Assembly: GCA_027038965.1 (NCBI GenBank)
Contig: JALWFG010000005.1
Coordinates: 1-64,000, forward strand
Length of the DNA stretch: 64,000 bases
Origin: Candidatus Desulfofervidaceae bacterium
Lineage (GTDB): Bacteria > Desulfobacterota > Desulfofervidia > Desulfofervidales > Desulfofervidaceae
Direction of reading: 5' to 3'
Part shown: piece by piece, positions 53,850-62,974 of the stretch
Numbering within the stretch: position 1 is the first letter of the stretch
Layout of the letters: every line of letters begins with the position of its first letter
The notes under the pieces: generated by a model
What the model saw: only the letters and a program-made list of their open reading frames with translations
Database searches by the model: none
What the model was told of the DNA's origin: nothing
Made by a program: the position numbers and the translations under genes

Positions 53850-53887
53850 ATCTTACGTCTCAAACTTGCATTTTATATAGGTCAAGA

Positions 53888-54391
53888 TTAAACAGACAAA
53901 TAATGATTTAAAACGTCATCAAACACTTCAAAACTAGCAGAAATCCAAAAAACCATTTTCCCCTTTCTAAATACGGCATGCTGTTTGCCAATTCCCCAAA
54001 AGATATAAACTTCGGTTCCTTTTTCCCTTTTTTTCTTAAATCCATAAAAAGGGGTCTTGTGGCTTTGCATAATTTTTTGCATCATAATTTCTACCTGTTG
54101 CTCGGCTTGACTTAGAGTAAAGGCTTCTGAAACCCAAATAGTAGCTTCATGCCAATTGCCTTGATAAAAGGCCCCTTTGTAATAAGCTACCCAAGCCTTT
54201 TTTACCTTAATGACCCTACCATGAAGTTTATTAACGGCCTTGATAGCCTCCCTCCCTTGTAAAAGCTTCATTAAATGTAGATTAGGGAGGGTTTCTGGGA
54301 ATAATGCATTGGCTTTAGGTTTCTTTTGGCAAGAAACACAAAGTAACGAAAGAAAAAAGACCAAACAGAATAGTAATCTTTTTTTAGTCAT
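53888..54391 (-). CDS. Probable lipoprotein of unknown function
   Basis: This roughly 167-aa protein has the signal MTKKRLLFCLVFFLSLLCVS then Cys with lipobox LCVSC. The mature part shows strands with Tyr and Trp (VAYYKGAFYQGNWHEATIWV) and a C-terminal helix, with no recognised motif. It is probably anchored in the envelope. The start at 54391 has GGA upstream. It lies 11 bases after a small Cys-containing gene, all read on the minus strand. Confidence 0.65.
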   Translation of the reverse strand: MTKKRLLFCLVFFLSLLCVSCQKKPKANALFPETLPNLHLMKLLQGREAIKAVNKLHGRVIKVKKAWVAYYKGAFYQGNWHEATIWVSEAFTLSQAEQQVEIMMQKIMQSHKTPFYGFKKKREKGTEVYIFWGIGKQHAVFRKGKMVFWISASFEVFDDVLNHYLSV

Positions 54392-54402
54392 TGCTTCCAC
54401 TC

Positions 54403-54609
54403 TTATTCATATTTCTTTATTTGTAGAAAGGAAGAAATCGACTCATCTACAATTTGAAAGGCAGGATATTCATGTTTAGCAATAGCACAATTGATGTTTA
54501 AAGCACAATATTTTAAACAAATCGGATCATTGGGGTCAAAATCACTAAAGCAATGCAAACGGCCTTCTAACATCTCAGGCTTAATAACTTTTACCTTAAT
54601 TTTTTTCAT
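54403..54609 (-). CDS. Small protein with four spaced cysteines
   Basis: This 68-aa protein has Cys residues in the array C-x11-C-x3-C-x5-C (HCFSDFDPNDPICLKYCALN, INCAI), which looks suited to a metal or Fe-S site. The start at 54609 follows AGGAGCTT; a second ATG is three bases upstream. It overlaps suhB by 14 bases at its start and precedes the lipoprotein gene. I do not recognise the family. Confidence 0.55.
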   Translation of the reverse strand: MKKIKVKVIKPEMLEGRLHCFSDFDPNDPICLKYCALNINCAIAKHEYPAFQIVDESISSFLQIKKYE

Positions 54610-55399
54610 CATAAGCTCCTTCTTTAGCTTCTTTTAATACCTTTAACATATTTGAATGCAAAAATCCATTGGTTGCCAAAATTTCCTTTCCGTATATGGA
54701 ATATGGGTTACCTTCAAAGTCTGAGACTTTGCCACCAGCCTCTTTTACAATCAATGCCCCGGCAGCGGTATCCCAAGGTTTAAGCCTTTCTTCCCAAAAA
54801 CCATCAAACCGCCCACACGCAACATAACATAAATCTAAGGCCGCGGATCCAATCCTTCTAATACCTCGTGCTTTTAAAATCATTTTATAGAATCGCGTCA
54901 TGATTGGCTCTGGCCTTTGTTGAACATCATAAGGAAATCCGGTTGCTATAAGGGATTTGATCAATTTATCATTTTTGGAAACCGATATTCTTTGGTCATT
55001 TAAAAAGGCCCCCTTCCCCTTCAAGGCCGTAAACATCTCTTTTAAAACGGGATTATAGATTGCTCCAATAACCAACTCACCTTGGTTTTCAACTGCAATA
55101 GACACACAAAACCAAGGCAATCCATGAGCGAAGTTGGTAGTTCCATCTAAGGGATCAACAATCCATTTTACCTCTGCAGTTTGCCCTTTTTTAAGACCAC
55201 TCTCTTCTGCTAAAATCGAATGTTGAGGATATCGAGATGAAATGGCCTCTTTTATTAATTTTTCTGTTTCCAAATCTGCTTCTGTAACCAAATTGATGTC
55301 ACCTTTGTATCCAATTTGATGGGGTTTATGAAAAAAGTGCATCAACGCCTCACCGGCCTTGTATGCTATTTGGACGGCAAATTTATATATTTCTTCCAT
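54596..55399 (-). CDS. suhB: Inositol-phosphate phosphatase SuhB family
   Basis: The 267-aa protein is an IMPase-like phosphatase: WIVDPLDGTTNFAHGLPWFC, the metal site EESGLKK, GAIYNPVLKEMFTAL, and WDTAAGALIVKEAGGK. SuhB-type enzymes hydrolyse inositol phosphates or related sugar phosphates; some bind RNA polymerase. Length is typical. Substrate not determined here. Confidence 0.93.
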   Translation of the reverse strand: MEEIYKFAVQIAYKAGEALMHFFHKPHQIGYKGDINLVTEADLETEKLIKEAISSRYPQHSILAEESGLKKGQTAEVKWIVDPLDGTTNFAHGLPWFCVSIAVENQGELVIGAIYNPVLKEMFTALKGKGAFLNDQRISVSKNDKLIKSLIATGFPYDVQQRPEPIMTRFYKMILKARGIRRIGSAALDLCYVACGRFDGFWEERLKPWDTAAGALIVKEAGGKVSDFEGNPYSIYGKEILATNGFLHSNMLKVLKEAKEGAYDEKN

Positions 55400-55479
55400 T
55401 TTCTCTGGTTATACTCCTAAAATCCTATTTACTCTTTTTGCAAATTATGTTATAAGCCCAGATTAGGGTAAAAGCAAGT

Positions 55480-56940
55480 ATGTCTAACCATCCATCTACA
55501 AAAATTTGGGACAAACTTGTTGGTCTAGGCAGGGGTCCCTTTCTCTTAACAAAAGCCTATTTTGATATCTTACAGAAAGACAAGGTGTTATCGTTTTTAA
55601 AATCCAGTCCCTTTTTCAAAATTGAAAAACAGAAAAAAGGAGATTGTCTAGCTACTTGGGTAGGTAAGGATACAAAAAGTATTTTGGGGATTCTGAAAAT
55701 TAATAAGGCTAAATGTGTTTTAGAATGTATTAGTAAAGATAAAGTTGAAGAAGGCAAAAAATTATTGGAAAAGTATCTCAAAGAGGCAATTAATTTTCGT
55801 GCCTATAGTCTCCAAAAAATAGAGGAAGATATTCCTGAAGAAAGTGATGATGAACAAATCTTGTCTTTAGAAGACTACCTCCAATATTATTATGAAAATG
55901 AATGGATTAAAGCCCCCTTACCAGCTCTAGGTGGGAAAACCCCCTTAGAATGCTTAAAATCTTGCCAAGATAGGGCTAAGCTCCTTGAGCTTATAAATCA
56001 ATTGGAAAAAAAATCAAACCTTCCTTATGACTTTAATCGTCTCCGTTGCCGATTAAAATTAGGCTGTATTTATGACATGAGAGTAGAGTTAGAAAAATAT
56101 AAACTGGCCTTGCAGGAACAAATATTGGTTTTCTTAGATGCTAGTTTTCGTTTACTGAGGGCTGTAGAGAAGGTAGGGATATTACCCAGCAAAGAATCTG
56201 ATATTTTGGTCAAGGCCAGTCAGCTCGTTGATGAGTTAACCAATTTTGTAGTTGCATTGGATGAAGTAACTGCCTTTAGAGAATACAAAAGAATTGAAAA
56301 GGAAATTGTTAAAAGATTTGACTCCATAGAAGATAATTTATTGCTTTTCTTAAACTCTCTTCCTCAACAAGAAGAAATTATGTCTTTGTATCTTGATGAA
56401 AACTGGGATCATCTTAAAGAGGCCTCTGAAGATTTTTTTATTCCCCTTCCTCATGCAATTGCTAGAGAAATCATGGCCAACTGGCGCGAAAGTGCAGAAG
56501 AGATCTTAGTAACTCCCCAAATGGATTTAAAAACTCTTTTAAAGAAACAACCCATAGAATGGATAGAGGCCATTTCTACATTTTTGGGACTATCTCTATC
56601 AAATCAAAGTAAAAATGATCATATCCAGGTGGTTTGCAAACAACTCCATGACCAAAAGAAATTAAAGGAAGTTGTAAAAGGACTTGAACCAGAAGCAAGG
56701 AAACTCTTACGTCTTGTTTTAGATACTGGCGGCGTCTTCCCTTATGCATGTTTGGTTAAATGTTTTGGTAATGATGCTCAAGATGGATTCTATTGGCGTG
56801 AAAAACCACCTCAGAGCATAATTGGAATTTTAAGGTCAAGAGGACTTTTATTTGTAGGACATATTGTTACCGAAGGGAAAAAATTAAAAGTTGCTCTCAT
56901 TCCTCATGATTTGAGGCCTTCTCTCTTTAAAGTGCTTTAA
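55480..56940 (+). CDS. Unrecognised 486-residue protein with an ALGGKTP motif
   Basis: The N-terminal half has a stretch CVLECISKDKVEEGKKLLEK typical of small alpha/beta modules, then EWIKAPLPALGGKTPLECLK, which recalls the WxxxPxPALGGKTPxEA segment seen in MbcA/Xre-type antitoxins and in some SEC-C proteins. The middle is helical (about 190-400) and the end (about 405-486) looks like a winged-helix domain (GVFPYACLVKCFG, IIGILRSRGLLFVGHI). No membrane or catalytic motif is visible. Function unknown. It has a 152-base gap before the hydrogenase operon. Confidence 0.6.
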   Translation: MSNHPSTKIWDKLVGLGRGPFLLTKAYFDILQKDKVLSFLKSSPFFKIEKQKKGDCLATWVGKDTKSILGILKINKAKCVLECISKDKVEEGKKLLEKYLKEAINFRAYSLQKIEEDIPEESDDEQILSLEDYLQYYYENEWIKAPLPALGGKTPLECLKSCQDRAKLLELINQLEKKSNLPYDFNRLRCRLKLGCIYDMRVELEKYKLALQEQILVFLDASFRLLRAVEKVGILPSKESDILVKASQLVDELTNFVVALDEVTAFREYKRIEKEIVKRFDSIEDNLLLFLNSLPQQEEIMSLYLDENWDHLKEASEDFFIPLPHAIAREIMANWRESAEEILVTPQMDLKTLLKKQPIEWIEAISTFLGLSLSNQSKNDHIQVVCKQLHDQKKLKEVVKGLEPEARKLLRLVLDTGGVFPYACLVKCFGNDAQDGFYWREKPPQSIIGILRSRGLLFVGHIVTEGKKLKVALIPHDLRPSLFKVL

Positions 56941-57011
56941 TTCTTTCAAAGTCCGCAATTTATATCTTATATCATTCCCAAATGTCTTTTTATCTTTTTG
57001 TTATTTTTTCC

Positions 57012-57041
57012 TTGACAAGTAGCAATGCTTTTGTTTATAAC
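57012..57041 (+). promoter_or_regulatory. Sigma-70-type promoter of the hydrogenase operon
   Basis: TTGACA at 57012-57017 is followed by TTATAA at 57035-57040 with a 17-base spacer (18 to TATAAC). It lies about 50 bases before the MvhD-like gene, whose ATG has GGAGGGGAAG. The rest of the gap is featureless. Confidence 0.65.
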
Positions 57042-57092
57042 TCTGTTGTTATTTTAAAATAAAAAAGTAACACATTCTAAACGGAGGGGAAG

Positions 57093-57737
57093 ATGGCTGT
57101 TTTACCTGGTATGGAGTCAATAGGCACCTTAGTAAATCGTTTTCCAGAGCTGTGCGGAGGGTGTGGTCTTTGCGAGAAGGCCTGCCACAAGGAAGCTATT
57201 ACAATGAAAATTAAACCTTTGAAGGGAATGTGGCGACGCTTGCCTGAAGTGGATCAGGATAAGTGTATCAACTGTGGCTATTGTTCAGCAGTCTGTCAAA
57301 GTGGGGCCATTAAGCAGGGAGTAGATACGCTTATTAAGATGGTTTTACGCCAAAAACCAGAATATATCGCCTTTTATTGCACCTGGGCAGGAGGCTCTGG
57401 AAAAGAACTTGATTTGACAAAGGTTCCTGTGCCAAAAAACTGCAAACTTGTACGCGTAATGTGTACTGGTAGGATTGACCCTAGACAAATTATTGACCTT
57501 TTTAACCAGGGTATCAAAGGAGTTCTAATCTTTGCCTGTCCTCTTGAACAATGTGAGTACAAAGTAGGCAATTATCGGCTTAACCATCGGGTAGAACTTT
57601 TAAGAAAAATTTTAGAGGAGGCTGGATTTGACCCCCAGCGGGTAGAGGCCGTATTCGAACAGCTTACCGATACCAAAATTGTAGAGGATAAAGTCAACGA
57701 ATTTATAGGCAAAATCAACAAATTAGGATTACAATAG
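57093..57737 (+). CDS. MvhD-like hydrogenase Fe-S protein with two [4Fe-4S] ferredoxin motifs
   Basis: This 214-aa protein has ferredoxin cysteines CGGCGLCEKACHKEA and CINCGYCSAVCQSGA in its first 75 residues. An MvhD-type domain follows (about 85-200): YCTWAGGSG, VRVMCTGRIDPRQI and ACPLEQCEYKVGNYRLNHRV. MvhD links hydrogenase to heterodisulfide reductase in methanogens. One of the two Cys expected in the first [2Fe-2S] segment (CxWCxYAG) is absent. It is 13 bases before the [FeFe]-hydrogenase gene and likely passes its electrons to or from a partner. Confidence 0.85.
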   Translation: MAVLPGMESIGTLVNRFPELCGGCGLCEKACHKEAITMKIKPLKGMWRRLPEVDQDKCINCGYCSAVCQSGAIKQGVDTLIKMVLRQKPEYIAFYCTWAGGSGKELDLTKVPVPKNCKLVRVMCTGRIDPRQIIDLFNQGIKGVLIFACPLEQCEYKVGNYRLNHRVELLRKILEEAGFDPQRVEAVFEQLTDTKIVEDKVNEFIGKINKLGLQ

Positions 57738-57750
57738 GAGGGAAATAGCA

Positions 57751-59547
57751 ATGCAATTGAGATTAGACGAACAGACACTTAATGTGGATCAAATGACAAT
57801 ATATGACCTATTAAAAAAGGAAGGCAAACATTTTTTGAAATTAGATCATTCTTTTTATGCCTTTATTCATAACCCTGACTGCCCTTTACTTAATATTGTA
57901 GAAATAAATGGCAAGATTTATTCGGCCCCTGCCTTAAAGCAAAAGTTGGTCCAAGAAGGAATGGAAATAAAGACTGACAGCGAGCATATCAAACAGGTTC
58001 TTGAAGCACGACTTAAAAAACTTCAAGAAGATCATGAATGTCTGCTCATCCGTGAAGTTCAAGAAATTGTAGCCCGAGATGCCTCTGATAGCCAGCTTCT
58101 AGATTTTGATGCCCGTCAGGGCTGGGATTTCGAGTTAAGAAGATCCTCCCCTGCTACGGTTCATGATCCTAACAAGTGTGTGCGCTGTGGGGGGTGTGTA
58201 AGCATCTGCAACGAAATTCAAGAAGTAGGTGCCCTAAGCATGGATGAAGAAAAGGGTGTTATTATTGATGATGAGAAATGTGTGCGTTGTGGACAGTGTG
58301 TTCTTGTGTGTCCTTTGGGTTATTCGGAACAGAGTATTAAAAGTTTTGTTGAATTAATGGGATGTCAGCTATGCCCCTTTGCCCAACCTCAAGGGGCCTT
58401 TCATGAAGAGGAAAATGTGTTTGAAGTTTGGGAAGCGTTGCAGAATAAGGACAAATTTGTAGTGGTCCAATTTGCACCCTCAGTAAGGGCGAGTTTAGGA
58501 GAGCTTTTTGGAATGAATCCGGGAAGTTTAGTTGTGGGCAAGCTGTATGCTGCCTTACGCAAGGCAGGATTTGATCATGTGGGGGACACCAATTTTGCAG
58601 CCGATTTAACCATTATGGAAGAAGGCAATGAACTTATAAAAAGGATTAATGAAGGTGGAGTTTTGCCTCAATTTACTTCCTGTTGTCCTGCTTGGATAAA
58701 ATATTGTGAGACCTTTTATCCAGAACTCACTCCTCATATCTCTTCAGCCAAATCTCCCCAACAGATGTTTGGGCCCATTGCCAAAACCTACTTGGCAGAA
58801 AAGAAGGAAGTTGATCCCAGGAATATGGTGGTGGTTTCAATTATGCCTTGCACTGCCAAGAAGTTTGAGCGAAGTCGGGAAGAAATGTGTGATGCCTGGA
58901 AATACTGGATGGAAAAGGGTACTGTAAGTGAAAATGACAAGTTTCCTGATGTAGATTACGTATTAACTACCAGGGAATGTGCCAAACTTCTAAAAATGGC
59001 TGGGGTTAATTTGAAAGAAATGCCTGAAGAGAAACCCGATCCTCTTGTAGGAGAATATACGGGTGCGGCCACTATATTTGGCCGTACAGGGGGTGTTATG
59101 GAGGCAGCCTTAAGAACAGCCTATGAGGTGGTTACTGGAAAGCCTATTCCTCAACTTGAGTTTAAGGAATTGGAGTCCTTAAATAATATTAAAAAGGCAG
59201 AAGTGACCTTAAATGGCACCAAGATAAAGGTTGCTGTAGCCCACAGTTTAAAGGCCGTAAAGGAAATTTGCGAATCAGTAAAGAGTGGAGGTGAATTTTC
59301 TGACTACACCTTCATTGAGTTTATGGCCTGTCCTGGAGGTTGCATTGGAGGTGGAGGGCAACCTATCCTTACCTGTTTGAAAACAATAGAATTTCGGACC
59401 AAGGCCTTGAACGCCGATGACAAAAAGCGGCCTTTGCGTAAATCTCACGAAAATCCAGAAATTAAACAGCTTTATCAAGATTTCTTAAAAGAGCCCTTAA
59501 GTTCACTCTCCCACAAGCTTCTTCATACAAGTTATAAAGGAAATTAA
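57751..59547 (+). CDS. [FeFe]-hydrogenase catalytic subunit with degenerate N-terminal Fe-S domain
   Basis: The 598-aa protein catalyses H2 oxidation or evolution. Two [4Fe-4S] motifs lie at C143-x2-C146-x2-C149-x3-C153 and C177-x2-C180-x2-C183-x3-C187. H-cluster motifs are intact: TSCCPAW (311-312), MPCTAKKFE (C367) and FMACPGGCIGGGGQP (C527, C531). The N-terminal 110 residues align in length and pattern with the [2Fe-2S] and His-ligated [4Fe-4S] domains of clostridial enzymes (VEINGKIYSAPALKQKLVQE), but keep only C44 and H95-C97, so these clusters cannot form. No maturation genes (hydEFG) are in the window. Confidence 0.95.
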   Translation: MQLRLDEQTLNVDQMTIYDLLKKEGKHFLKLDHSFYAFIHNPDCPLLNIVEINGKIYSAPALKQKLVQEGMEIKTDSEHIKQVLEARLKKLQEDHECLLIREVQEIVARDASDSQLLDFDARQGWDFELRRSSPATVHDPNKCVRCGGCVSICNEIQEVGALSMDEEKGVIIDDEKCVRCGQCVLVCPLGYSEQSIKSFVELMGCQLCPFAQPQGAFHEEENVFEVWEALQNKDKFVVVQFAPSVRASLGELFGMNPGSLVVGKLYAALRKAGFDHVGDTNFAADLTIMEEGNELIKRINEGGVLPQFTSCCPAWIKYCETFYPELTPHISSAKSPQQMFGPIAKTYLAEKKEVDPRNMVVVSIMPCTAKKFERSREEMCDAWKYWMEKGTVSENDKFPDVDYVLTTRECAKLLKMAGVNLKEMPEEKPDPLVGEYTGAATIFGRTGGVMEAALRTAYEVVTGKPIPQLEFKELESLNNIKKAEVTLNGTKIKVAVAHSLKAVKEICESVKSGGEFSDYTFIEFMACPGGCIGGGGQPILTCLKTIEFRTKALNADDKKRPLRKSHENPEIKQLYQDFLKEPLSSLSHKLLHTSYKGN

Positions 59548-59557
59548 AGACAGATTT

Positions 59558-59582
59558 GGGGCGAAGCCTTTGACTTCGCCCC
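59558..59582 (+). terminator. Hairpin after the hydrogenase gene
   Basis: GGGGCGAAG (59558-59566) pairs perfectly with CTTCGCCCC (59574-59582) around a seven-base loop. It follows the hydrogenase stop by ten bases. No T-run follows, so termination may need a second factor. It also lies after the clp gene of the other strand. Confidence 0.65.
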
Positions 59583-59647
59583 CTCATCAAAATTGAATTA
59601 GGACAAAGGCAAAATTCCCTGCCTTTTTGGAGAATGAACAAGACAGT

Positions 59648-62600
59648 TTATTCTACTTTAAATTTAAATTTTTCTCCTTCAGCATCAATAACTACTTTGT
59701 GCCCTTCTTTTATTTCACCTTTCAAGATTAGCTCTGATAGTCTATTTTCAATATCCCTTTGAATTACCCTTTTTAAGGGCCTTGCCCCCATTAAAGGATC
59801 AAACCCTCGACGCATAAGGAGCTCTTTTGCCCTACTGGTTAAAACAACCTTAATATTCCTATCTTCTAAACGTCTGTTCAGTCGTTCGATGAGGATATCT
59901 ACAATCTTAATCACTTGGCCCGTCTTTAAGGGATGAAAGACTACAATCTCATCAATCCGGTTTAAAAATTCAGGCCTAAAGTAGTGTTTTGCAACCTCAA
60001 GCACCTTTTCTGCAGCTTGATTAAATTCATCATCAAAGGCCTTTTCTAGGGCCTCTCGGTCGGCTTCTATTTGTTTTTTTTCCTTCTGATAATCATCATC
60101 ATTAATTTCTCCACGGGCATATTTTTCCTCTAATACCTTGATTCGATCATGAAGGGTCTTGTAACGCGGATTAAATTTCTCCATTAAATCACGCAAATAT
60201 TCACTTCCCAAATTGGAAGTCATAATTAAAACCGCATTCCTAAAGGAGACTACCCTGCCCTGAGAATCAGTCAGTCTCCCATCATCTAAAACTTGCAAAA
60301 AGAGGTCAAATACCCGAGGATGCGCCTTTTCAATCTCATCCAGCAAAATTACACAATATGGTCTTCTTCTGACAATTTCGGTCAGCTTTCCGCCCTCTTC
60401 ATAGCCTACATACCCGGGAGGGGCACCAATCAGCTTGGCTACAGAATGTTCTTCTTTAAATTCAGACATATCAAGACGCACCATAGCGTCTTCGTCTCCA
60501 AAAAGAAATTCGGCCAAGGTTTTGGCCAGCTCTGTTTTTCCCACTCCAGTAGGCCCTAGGAATAAAAATGACCCCAGAGGTTTCCTAGGATCAGAAACCC
60601 CTGCCCTTGCCCGACGCACTGCCTCAGATACCTTTTTAACAGCCACTTCTTGGCCTATCACCCTTTTATGGAGATGTTCTTCCATAGAGAGAAGTTTTTC
60701 TCTTTCTTCTTCTACCATTTTAGAAAGTGGGATTCCTGTCATTTCTGATATGATTTCAGCAATATCTTCTGCATTTACCTCAAGTTTTACTTTAGGTTCT
60801 TTTTCTTTTTTTGCTAAAATCTTTTGTTTTTTTAATGTCTTAATTTCTTCGTTTAGTTGTTCCCACTCATCTAGATTTGCTTCCTCTTCAGCCTTTTTGG
60901 CCTTTTCCTCAAGCTCTTTAATCTTATTTTCCAGTTTGCTAATATCTATCTCTGTCTTTCTTTCAAAAGAGGCTAATTCTTTTGTAAGCTTATCCTTTTC
61001 CAATTGCAAGCTTTTCAATCTGGCTTCATCATTTTCGGACTCAGCCAATTTTATCGCTTCTTCAATCCGTTTAATCCGATTACGAATCTCCATTTCTTTA
61101 GGAGAAGGACACAGGCTTTTAATCTTTTTTCTAGCTGCAGCGGTATCCAAAACATCGATGGCCTTATCGGGTAAATTTCGGTTTTGGATATAGCGATGGC
61201 TTAGCAAAACCGCTGCTTCTATGGCTTCGTCAGAGATTTTTACTCCATGGTGAGTTTCATATTTAGGCCTTAGGCCTTTTAATATTTCAACAGTATCTTC
61301 AGGTGACGGTTCTGCAACCCACACAGGTTGAAACCTCCTTTCAAGGGCCGAATCTTTCTCAATATATTTCCGATACTCATCAGGGGTGGTAGCTCCAATG
61401 ATTTGAAATTCCCCTCTGGCCAAGGCTGGTTTTAAAAGATTGGCTGCATCCATAGCCGTCCCTTCGGCCCGACCAGCACCCACTACATTATGAATTTCAT
61501 CAATGAAGAGAATGACATCTTTCTTTTCCTTGATTTCATCTAAGATGTTTTTCAGGCGTTCTTCAAATTCTCCTCTATATTTGGTACCTGCCATAAGGGC
61601 ACCCATATCCAACTGCAAAATGTGTTTATTTTTTAAATTTTCTGGCACCTCTCCAGATGCAATTCTCTGGGCAATGCCTTCTACAATCGCCGTTTTGCCT
61701 ACTCCTGCTTCTCCCACAAATACAGGATTATTCTTTTGTCTACGGCTCAAAATTTCTATGGCTTGATTAATTTCTTTTTCTCTTCCGATCACAGGATCAA
61801 GTTTACCTTCCTTGGCCATCTCGGTTAAATTTACTGTAAACCTCTCTAAAGCCGATTTTTCTTCCTCGGCCAATTCTTCTCGCATCCGATTTGATCCTAC
61901 CATTTTCTCCCCCTTCTTTGTTCCTTCTATAGCAGATATAAGCTGATTTAAATAATATCCCCCTATGGTTTTGGGAGCATTATATAAGGCCTCTATCAAT
62001 GAGGTAGCCCCAATCTCTTTTTCTTCTCCTTTGGCAGCCTCATCTAATGTTTTTTCCATAAAATAAGAATATTTAAGTTCCTTGAGAGACTCTTGAAATA
62101 CCTCTTGTCTAAGCTTGACTACAATTCGTCTAGGATCAAGGCCATTTTCCAAAAATTGAAGGAGAGAGCTCTTATATTTTTCAGCCATATCTATAACTGT
62201 ATGAAGAAGCTCTTCACTTTCATCTTCTTTCATTCCCCTTTTAGCAAAAATAGACCTTAATTCTTCCAAAAAGGCCGTTGGGACAACCACAGTTTCTTCA
62301 CGAGGCACCCAGCGTCTCCTTGGGGTATATACATCCCCAAAAAAATCCTCAAAAAAACGCGAAAATTCTGTATCAAATATGTCAAATATTCGATTTATGG
62401 GTTCTGAAGTAGATACCCAACGGGTAAGGGTAATTTGAGTAAATGCTCTGTCTTTCTCTCCCTTTAATTCCTTTTCTAAGGCGTTTTCTATGTGCCTAAG
62501 GGTAGCCTTTAAGACTTCATCTATCAGTCCCGGAATATAATTTTGCGAAAGGGAATTCTTTATCCGCATAAGGTCATTTCGATATGAAGATATAACCCTA

Positions 62601-62836
62601 TCTAATTGGTCATAAAACATATTTAAGGTCTTATTAATTTCTGCCTTAGCATGTTCAGGATGAAGTCCTTTTTTTTCAAGCCAGCGCGTAAAAGGATTTT
62701 TCCCATTAGTATTAAATAGAGCCCACAAAAAATGGTCAGTATCTACATATCCTTCCTGCCGTTTCTGAGCGAGATCTTCTGCCTTTTTGAGCAATTGTTC
62801 TGCAACAGAACTTACTTTTTTCTCTTTCCAAGTCAT
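59648..62836 (-). CDS. Clp/Hsp100 ATPase with split N-domain and an insert in the second AAA module
   Basis: The 1062-aa protein has two AAA+ modules. Walker A GEAGVGKTAIV is at about 375-385, a coiled-coil M-like region follows (about 560-690), and Walker A GPTGVGKTELAKTL lies at about 760. The N-terminal part (1-330) contains one Clp_N repeat (10-45) and a second near 250-305, separated by about 200 residues of novel sequence. A second insert of about 50-60 charged residues lies after LIMTSNLGSEYL in module two. I see no LGF/IGF loop for ClpP docking. It may be a disaggregase (ClpB/ClpK-like) or a ClpC variant. Confidence 0.85.
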   Translation of the reverse strand: MTWKEKKVSSVAEQLLKKAEDLAQKRQEGYVDTDHFLWALFNTNGKNPFTRWLEKKGLHPEHAKAEINKTLNMFYDQLDRVISSYRNDLMRIKNSLSQNYIPGLIDEVLKATLRHIENALEKELKGEKDRAFTQITLTRWVSTSEPINRIFDIFDTEFSRFFEDFFGDVYTPRRRWVPREETVVVPTAFLEELRSIFAKRGMKEDESEELLHTVIDMAEKYKSSLLQFLENGLDPRRIVVKLRQEVFQESLKELKYSYFMEKTLDEAAKGEEKEIGATSLIEALYNAPKTIGGYYLNQLISAIEGTKKGEKMVGSNRMREELAEEEKSALERFTVNLTEMAKEGKLDPVIGREKEINQAIEILSRRQKNNPVFVGEAGVGKTAIVEGIAQRIASGEVPENLKNKHILQLDMGALMAGTKYRGEFEERLKNILDEIKEKKDVILFIDEIHNVVGAGRAEGTAMDAANLLKPALARGEFQIIGATTPDEYRKYIEKDSALERRFQPVWVAEPSPEDTVEILKGLRPKYETHHGVKISDEAIEAAVLLSHRYIQNRNLPDKAIDVLDTAAARKKIKSLCPSPKEMEIRNRIKRIEEAIKLAESENDEARLKSLQLEKDKLTKELASFERKTEIDISKLENKIKELEEKAKKAEEEANLDEWEQLNEEIKTLKKQKILAKKEKEPKVKLEVNAEDIAEIISEMTGIPLSKMVEEEREKLLSMEEHLHKRVIGQEVAVKKVSEAVRRARAGVSDPRKPLGSFLFLGPTGVGKTELAKTLAEFLFGDEDAMVRLDMSEFKEEHSVAKLIGAPPGYVGYEEGGKLTEIVRRRPYCVILLDEIEKAHPRVFDLFLQVLDDGRLTDSQGRVVSFRNAVLIMTSNLGSEYLRDLMEKFNPRYKTLHDRIKVLEEKYARGEINDDDYQKEKKQIEADREALEKAFDDEFNQAAEKVLEVAKHYFRPEFLNRIDEIVVFHPLKTGQVIKIVDILIERLNRRLEDRNIKVVLTSRAKELLMRRGFDPLMGARPLKRVIQRDIENRLSELILKGEIKEGHKVVIDAEGEKFKFKVE

Positions 62837-62974
62837 ACTTTCCTCCTTCTAAATTGCTTTTCATAAAATACAATAAGCACAAGTAATAATAGAGTCAACT
62901 TTGTTTCTTTTGAGTAAGTAAATAGATTCGGTCCCACCTTTACCTTCTTTTTCTTTTTTGGTAAAAATGTTTTT

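Noticed and set aside
60435-61193. 252-codon plus-strand open frame inside the Clp gene
   Set aside because: It is Ser-rich antisense sequence opposite a conserved AAA+ protein, typical of a shadow frame.
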